64,000 nucleotides of DNA, taken from positions 992,001 through 1,056,000 of the forward strand of contig NZ_VAWE01000001.1 in assembly GCF_005795905.1 (NCBI RefSeq), written 5' to 3'. Source of the DNA: Streptomyces marianii (GTDB lineage Bacteria > Actinomycetota > Actinomycetes > Streptomycetales > Streptomycetaceae). Shown here piece after piece: positions 61,471 through 64,000 of this stretch. A program made the position numbers and the translations under genes. Under the pieces are notes generated by a model. That model was given only the letters and a program-made list of their open reading frames with translations. It was not told where the DNA came from and ran no database searches. Every line of letters starts with the position of its first letter. Positions within the stretch are counted from its first letter, which is position 1.

Positions 61471-63219
61471 CCTCATGTATTCAGCTACGGCCGTGACTTG
61501 ATGCCCCGACAGAAGAAGGGTGCCTCCCACCTGCGATGATCTGGATTTCCTAGATCAAAACCGTCGCAGAGAAGAGACACCCAACAGGTGCAGGCTACCG
61601 AATGGGATCACCGGCTTGCCGTGCGGGCCGATGGCAAGAACCTGACCGGCCACGCGGGCGTGGTGCTGCTGCGGAAGGTCGCCGACCGCGTCGGCCTGGC
61701 CACCGTGCTCAGCGCGGCGCTGCCGAAGGGCACTGGGCCTGGCTGGCGTGACCGGGGCATGGCGCTGGTCCAGCTGGCCTGCGCGATCGTGCTCGGCGCG
61801 ACGAACATCCTGGAAGCCGAGCAACTACAGCACCACTGGAAGAGCCTGTTCCCGCGGCCGGTCTCGGACAGCACCCTGCGCCGCACTCTGGAGGCGATCG
61901 ACGGTCCGGTGGCGGCGCGGATCGAGCGCGTGCGCGCCGTGGTCCGGCGCATGGTGTGGACCCTGCTCGCCCTGCGCCCCGGCGGCTTCCCTTGGATCGC
62001 GGTGTGCGGCAGAGAACTCACCGGCTGGTACGTCCTCGACCTCGACGCCACCATCGTGACCTGTAGCAGCAAGAAGGAGGGTGCGGCCGGCACCTTCAAG
62101 GGCAGCTTCGGCCACATGCCGCTGGGAGCGTGGGTGGCCAACACCCGCGAGTGTGTCGCCATGCTGCTGCGACCCGGCAACGCGCCGCCGAACGATGTCG
62201 ACGACCACAAGAGTGTCCTGGCCTCGGCGTTTCGGCAGCTCCCGCTGCCGCTGTGGTCGAAGCTGCTGATACGGATCGACGGCGCGGCCTTCAGCCACGA
62301 CGTCCTCGGCCACCTCCAGAGCCTGACCACCAGCCGGCGCCGGGTGCGCTGGGTGACCGGCTGGGCCATCAACGACGCCGACGAGAAGGCCATCGCCCGG
62401 CTGCCGGAGAAGGTGTGGACGGCGGCGCTGCGGCAAGACGGCCAACTGCACGAGATCAAGGGCCCCGACGGCGAATGGCTGTCCTACCAGGTCGCTGAGC
62501 TGACCGGGGTCCGTGACCTGACCGGCTGGCCCCAGGGGATGCGGTTGATCGTGCGCCGGGTCAAGCCCTCGCGCCGGGATGCGAAGAAGCTGACCGCCTT
62601 CGAGAAACGCACCGGCTGGCGCTACCAGATCGTCGCCACGAACATCCCCTCCCACCAGGGACTTTCCGGGGTACCCGGCTCCGGCCAGGTCTGGTTCGTC
62701 GACGCCCTGTACCGCGATCACGCCGAGGTCGAGGACCGCGTCAAAGCGATCAAGCGGGTCGGCCTCGGGCTGCTGCCCTCGAAATCCTGGCAGTTCAACG
62801 CCGCCTGGGTGCTGGCCGCCACGCTCGCCGCCGACCTCGACGCCTGGACCCGGCTCCTCCTCCTGCACGACGAGCCCGAACTCGCCGCCGCCGAACCGGA
62901 GACGATCCGCAGGAAGCTCTACCACCTGCCCGCCCGCCTCACCTCCCACGCCCGCCGCCGCACCCTCCACCTTGACCGCACCTGGCCCTGGGCGGCAGCG
63001 TTCACCGCCGCCTGGAAGCGAGCCACCGAACTCCCGGCCCGTACCTGACGACCGGCCACCACCCCGACGACACCGGAGAGGAGAGGACCGCAGCACCCCC
63101 GGGGCCCGTGGAACCCGACGCCCCGCAGCGTCACGCGACGGCCAGTCCCGACACGGCACGGGACATACCGGGCAGCCAGCCGCACACGGCGACGCCGTCA
63201 CGCCACCGAAGAATCGAGG
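61471..63219 (+). mobile_element. IS1380-family insertion sequence (1749 bp)
   Basis: Flanked by TCGA (61467-61470 and 63220-63223). Ends begin CCTCATGTATTC and, on the other strand, CCTCGATTC, an imperfect inverted repeat. The TSD length fits IS1380. It lies in the Eco57I/PglX-like gene after the VAGIDL motif. The 171 bases after the transposase contain no gene. Confidence 0.75.
61588..63048 (+). CDS. IS1380-family transposase
   Basis: A 486-residue DDE transposase, closely like IS1380-type transposases of Streptomyces (WDHRLAVRADGKNLTGHAGV start, YVLDLDATIVTCSSKKEG with the first catalytic Asp, LLIRIDGAAFSHDVL with the second, and YRDHAEVEDRVKAIK with the Glu). GTG 61588. Apparently intact and opposite in orientation to the gene it interrupts. 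Confidence 0.87.
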   Translation: MQATEWDHRLAVRADGKNLTGHAGVVLLRKVADRVGLATVLSAALPKGTGPGWRDRGMALVQLACAIVLGATNILEAEQLQHHWKSLFPRPVSDSTLRRTLEAIDGPVAARIERVRAVVRRMVWTLLALRPGGFPWIAVCGRELTGWYVLDLDATIVTCSSKKEGAAGTFKGSFGHMPLGAWVANTRECVAMLLRPGNAPPNDVDDHKSVLASAFRQLPLPLWSKLLIRIDGAAFSHDVLGHLQSLTTSRRRVRWVTGWAINDADEKAIARLPEKVWTAALRQDGQLHEIKGPDGEWLSYQVAELTGVRDLTGWPQGMRLIVRRVKPSRRDAKKLTAFEKRTGWRYQIVATNIPSHQGLSGVPGSGQVWFVDALYRDHAEVEDRVKAIKRVGLGLLPSKSWQFNAAWVLAATLAADLDAWTRLLLLHDEPELAAAEPETIRRKLYHLPARLTSHARRRTLHLDRTWPWAAAFTAAWKRATELPART

Positions 63220-64000
63220 TCGATGCCGGCAACATGGTCGTGCAGGCTGTCCAGTGCCTCACGCAGGGGCAGTCCGGCATCCTTTGCGGCGGTCAGGTAG
63301 CGCCGGACGCCGTGGAAGAGGAACGTGCCGGAACCGCACGACGGGTCCATGATCCGCTGGTTGAGCGGGTCGGGGACGGCCTCGATCACCGTCGCTTCCG
63401 CCAGCCAGTCCGGGGTGTAGTACTCCCCCTGTTTCTTACGGGTCTCCGTGGAGATCACCGACTCGTACAAAACCTTCAGGACGTCGTGCTCGACCCTCGA
63501 CCAGTCGAAGCCTGCGAGCCGACGAGCCAAGTCTTGGACGAAGCCCTCGCCACCCTCGGTCTCCAGTGGCCAGCCGAAGAAATCTGACTCAACCACACCC
63601 GAGATTCGCGCCTGTGCGAACAGCTGACCGTAGACCAGCGAGGCGGGTGCCGTGTCCTTCACGTCGATGCCCATCACGGCGTGGGCGATGATCGAGGCTG
63701 TGTTCACCAGGAGCGTGTGCTCGATGAACAGGTCGTCGCTGTTCTCGAACTGGGCGCCCAGGGCGCTGCGCAGCAGCCGTGCCCACAGATCGCGCTTCAG
63801 TTGGACAGTCGGCTGGTTCTTATTCTCCTCGTACAGCGCCGTAAGGATCGTCTTGTCGATGGAGTGGGCGACGCTGTCCGCTCCGAGGCGGGTCGCGATG
63901 GCGTCCGGTGTGGGTGCGGCTCCCTCGGACGTCGCCAGGACGCCTTCGAGCCACCGGACCAGGTCCAGCGCCTTGACGTTGCGCTCCCGCACGTCGAAGC
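63220..64000 (-). pseudogene. Eco57I/PglX-like restriction-methylase, N-terminal part (start outside the window)
   Basis: The frame enters from beyond base 64000 and contains KKQGEYYTPDWLAEATV and SAM motif I IMDPSCGSGTFLF, then VAGIDL at the break. These are hallmarks of large Type IIG and BREX PglX-type N6-adenine methylases. An in-frame GTG at 63992 is not the true start because coding continues upstream. The fragment ends in the IS1380 element at 63219. Rejoined over the two IS elements the window holds about 900 residues of the protein. Confidence 0.82.

Overview
The window is high-GC actinobacterial DNA, almost certainly Streptomyces or a close relative. The genes have GC-rich third positions, many GTG starts and GTGA/ATGA stop-start overlaps, and the gene families are typical of Streptomyces accessory DNA. 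It is a mosaic of mobile elements and accessory clusters with no housekeeping genes.

1-13460: a co-directional, translationally coupled island with seven NUDIX domains, APH-like kinase domains, an ABC exporter, an MFS transporter and three proteins with isoaspartyl-methyltransferase-like (PCMT/FxLD-type) domains, several of them fused. It runs into the first codons of a PIG-L deacetylase. The rest of that deacetylase gene appears 26 kb further on.

13461-39863: the interrupting DNA reads as one Tn7-like transposon. It has repeat-rich ends sharing inverted 13-bp and 11-bp sequences, a divergent Xre regulator with a perfect palindromic operator, then tniQ-tnsA-tnsB-tnsC. The tnsB C-terminal tail is frameshifted off. 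The cargo (20136-39549) is a non-NRPS natural-product cluster. It encodes a lysine N6-monooxygenase, a free-standing MetRS-like protein, a free-standing cupin and a DAO-type flavin oxidase, which together form the known N-N (hydrazine) bond toolkit with the usually fused cupin-MetRS enzyme split into two genes. Next to these are a lysine 2,3-aminomutase, a JmjC oxygenase, a SAM methyltransferase, two ATP-grasp ligases, a GNAT/FemAB-like transferase, two PLP aminotransferases, a SET-domain protein, a serine hydrolase and an MFS exporter. The parts list fits a beta-lysyl N-methylhydrazinoacetate compound of the negamycin type. This is inference from gene content.

39864-48263: the PIG-L remnant, a truncated GFA-domain gene and a plasmid/phage-like block (PAPS-reductase-like fragment, DNA cytosine methyltransferase, DnaB-N protein, DUF317-like protein). 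The cytosine methyltransferase is interrupted by two identical 1535-bp IS4-family copies in tandem, with three copies of a 10-bp target duplication.

48493-51433: a kinase and a compact minus-strand operon of a 58-residue acidic peptide, a JmjC hydroxylase and an aldo/keto reductase, which is a candidate uncharacterised RiPP locus.

51573-64000: a graveyard of DNA-targeting genes. A PD-(D/E)XK nuclease is split by an IS1182 element, a DUF2064-type glycosyltransferase is truncated, an endonuclease VII-like gene appears intact, and a large Eco57I/PglX-like restriction-methylase is cut into three by an IS21 element (which carries an Imm51-like immunity gene) and an IS1380 element. Target duplications at each insertion allow the ancestral genes to be rejoined.
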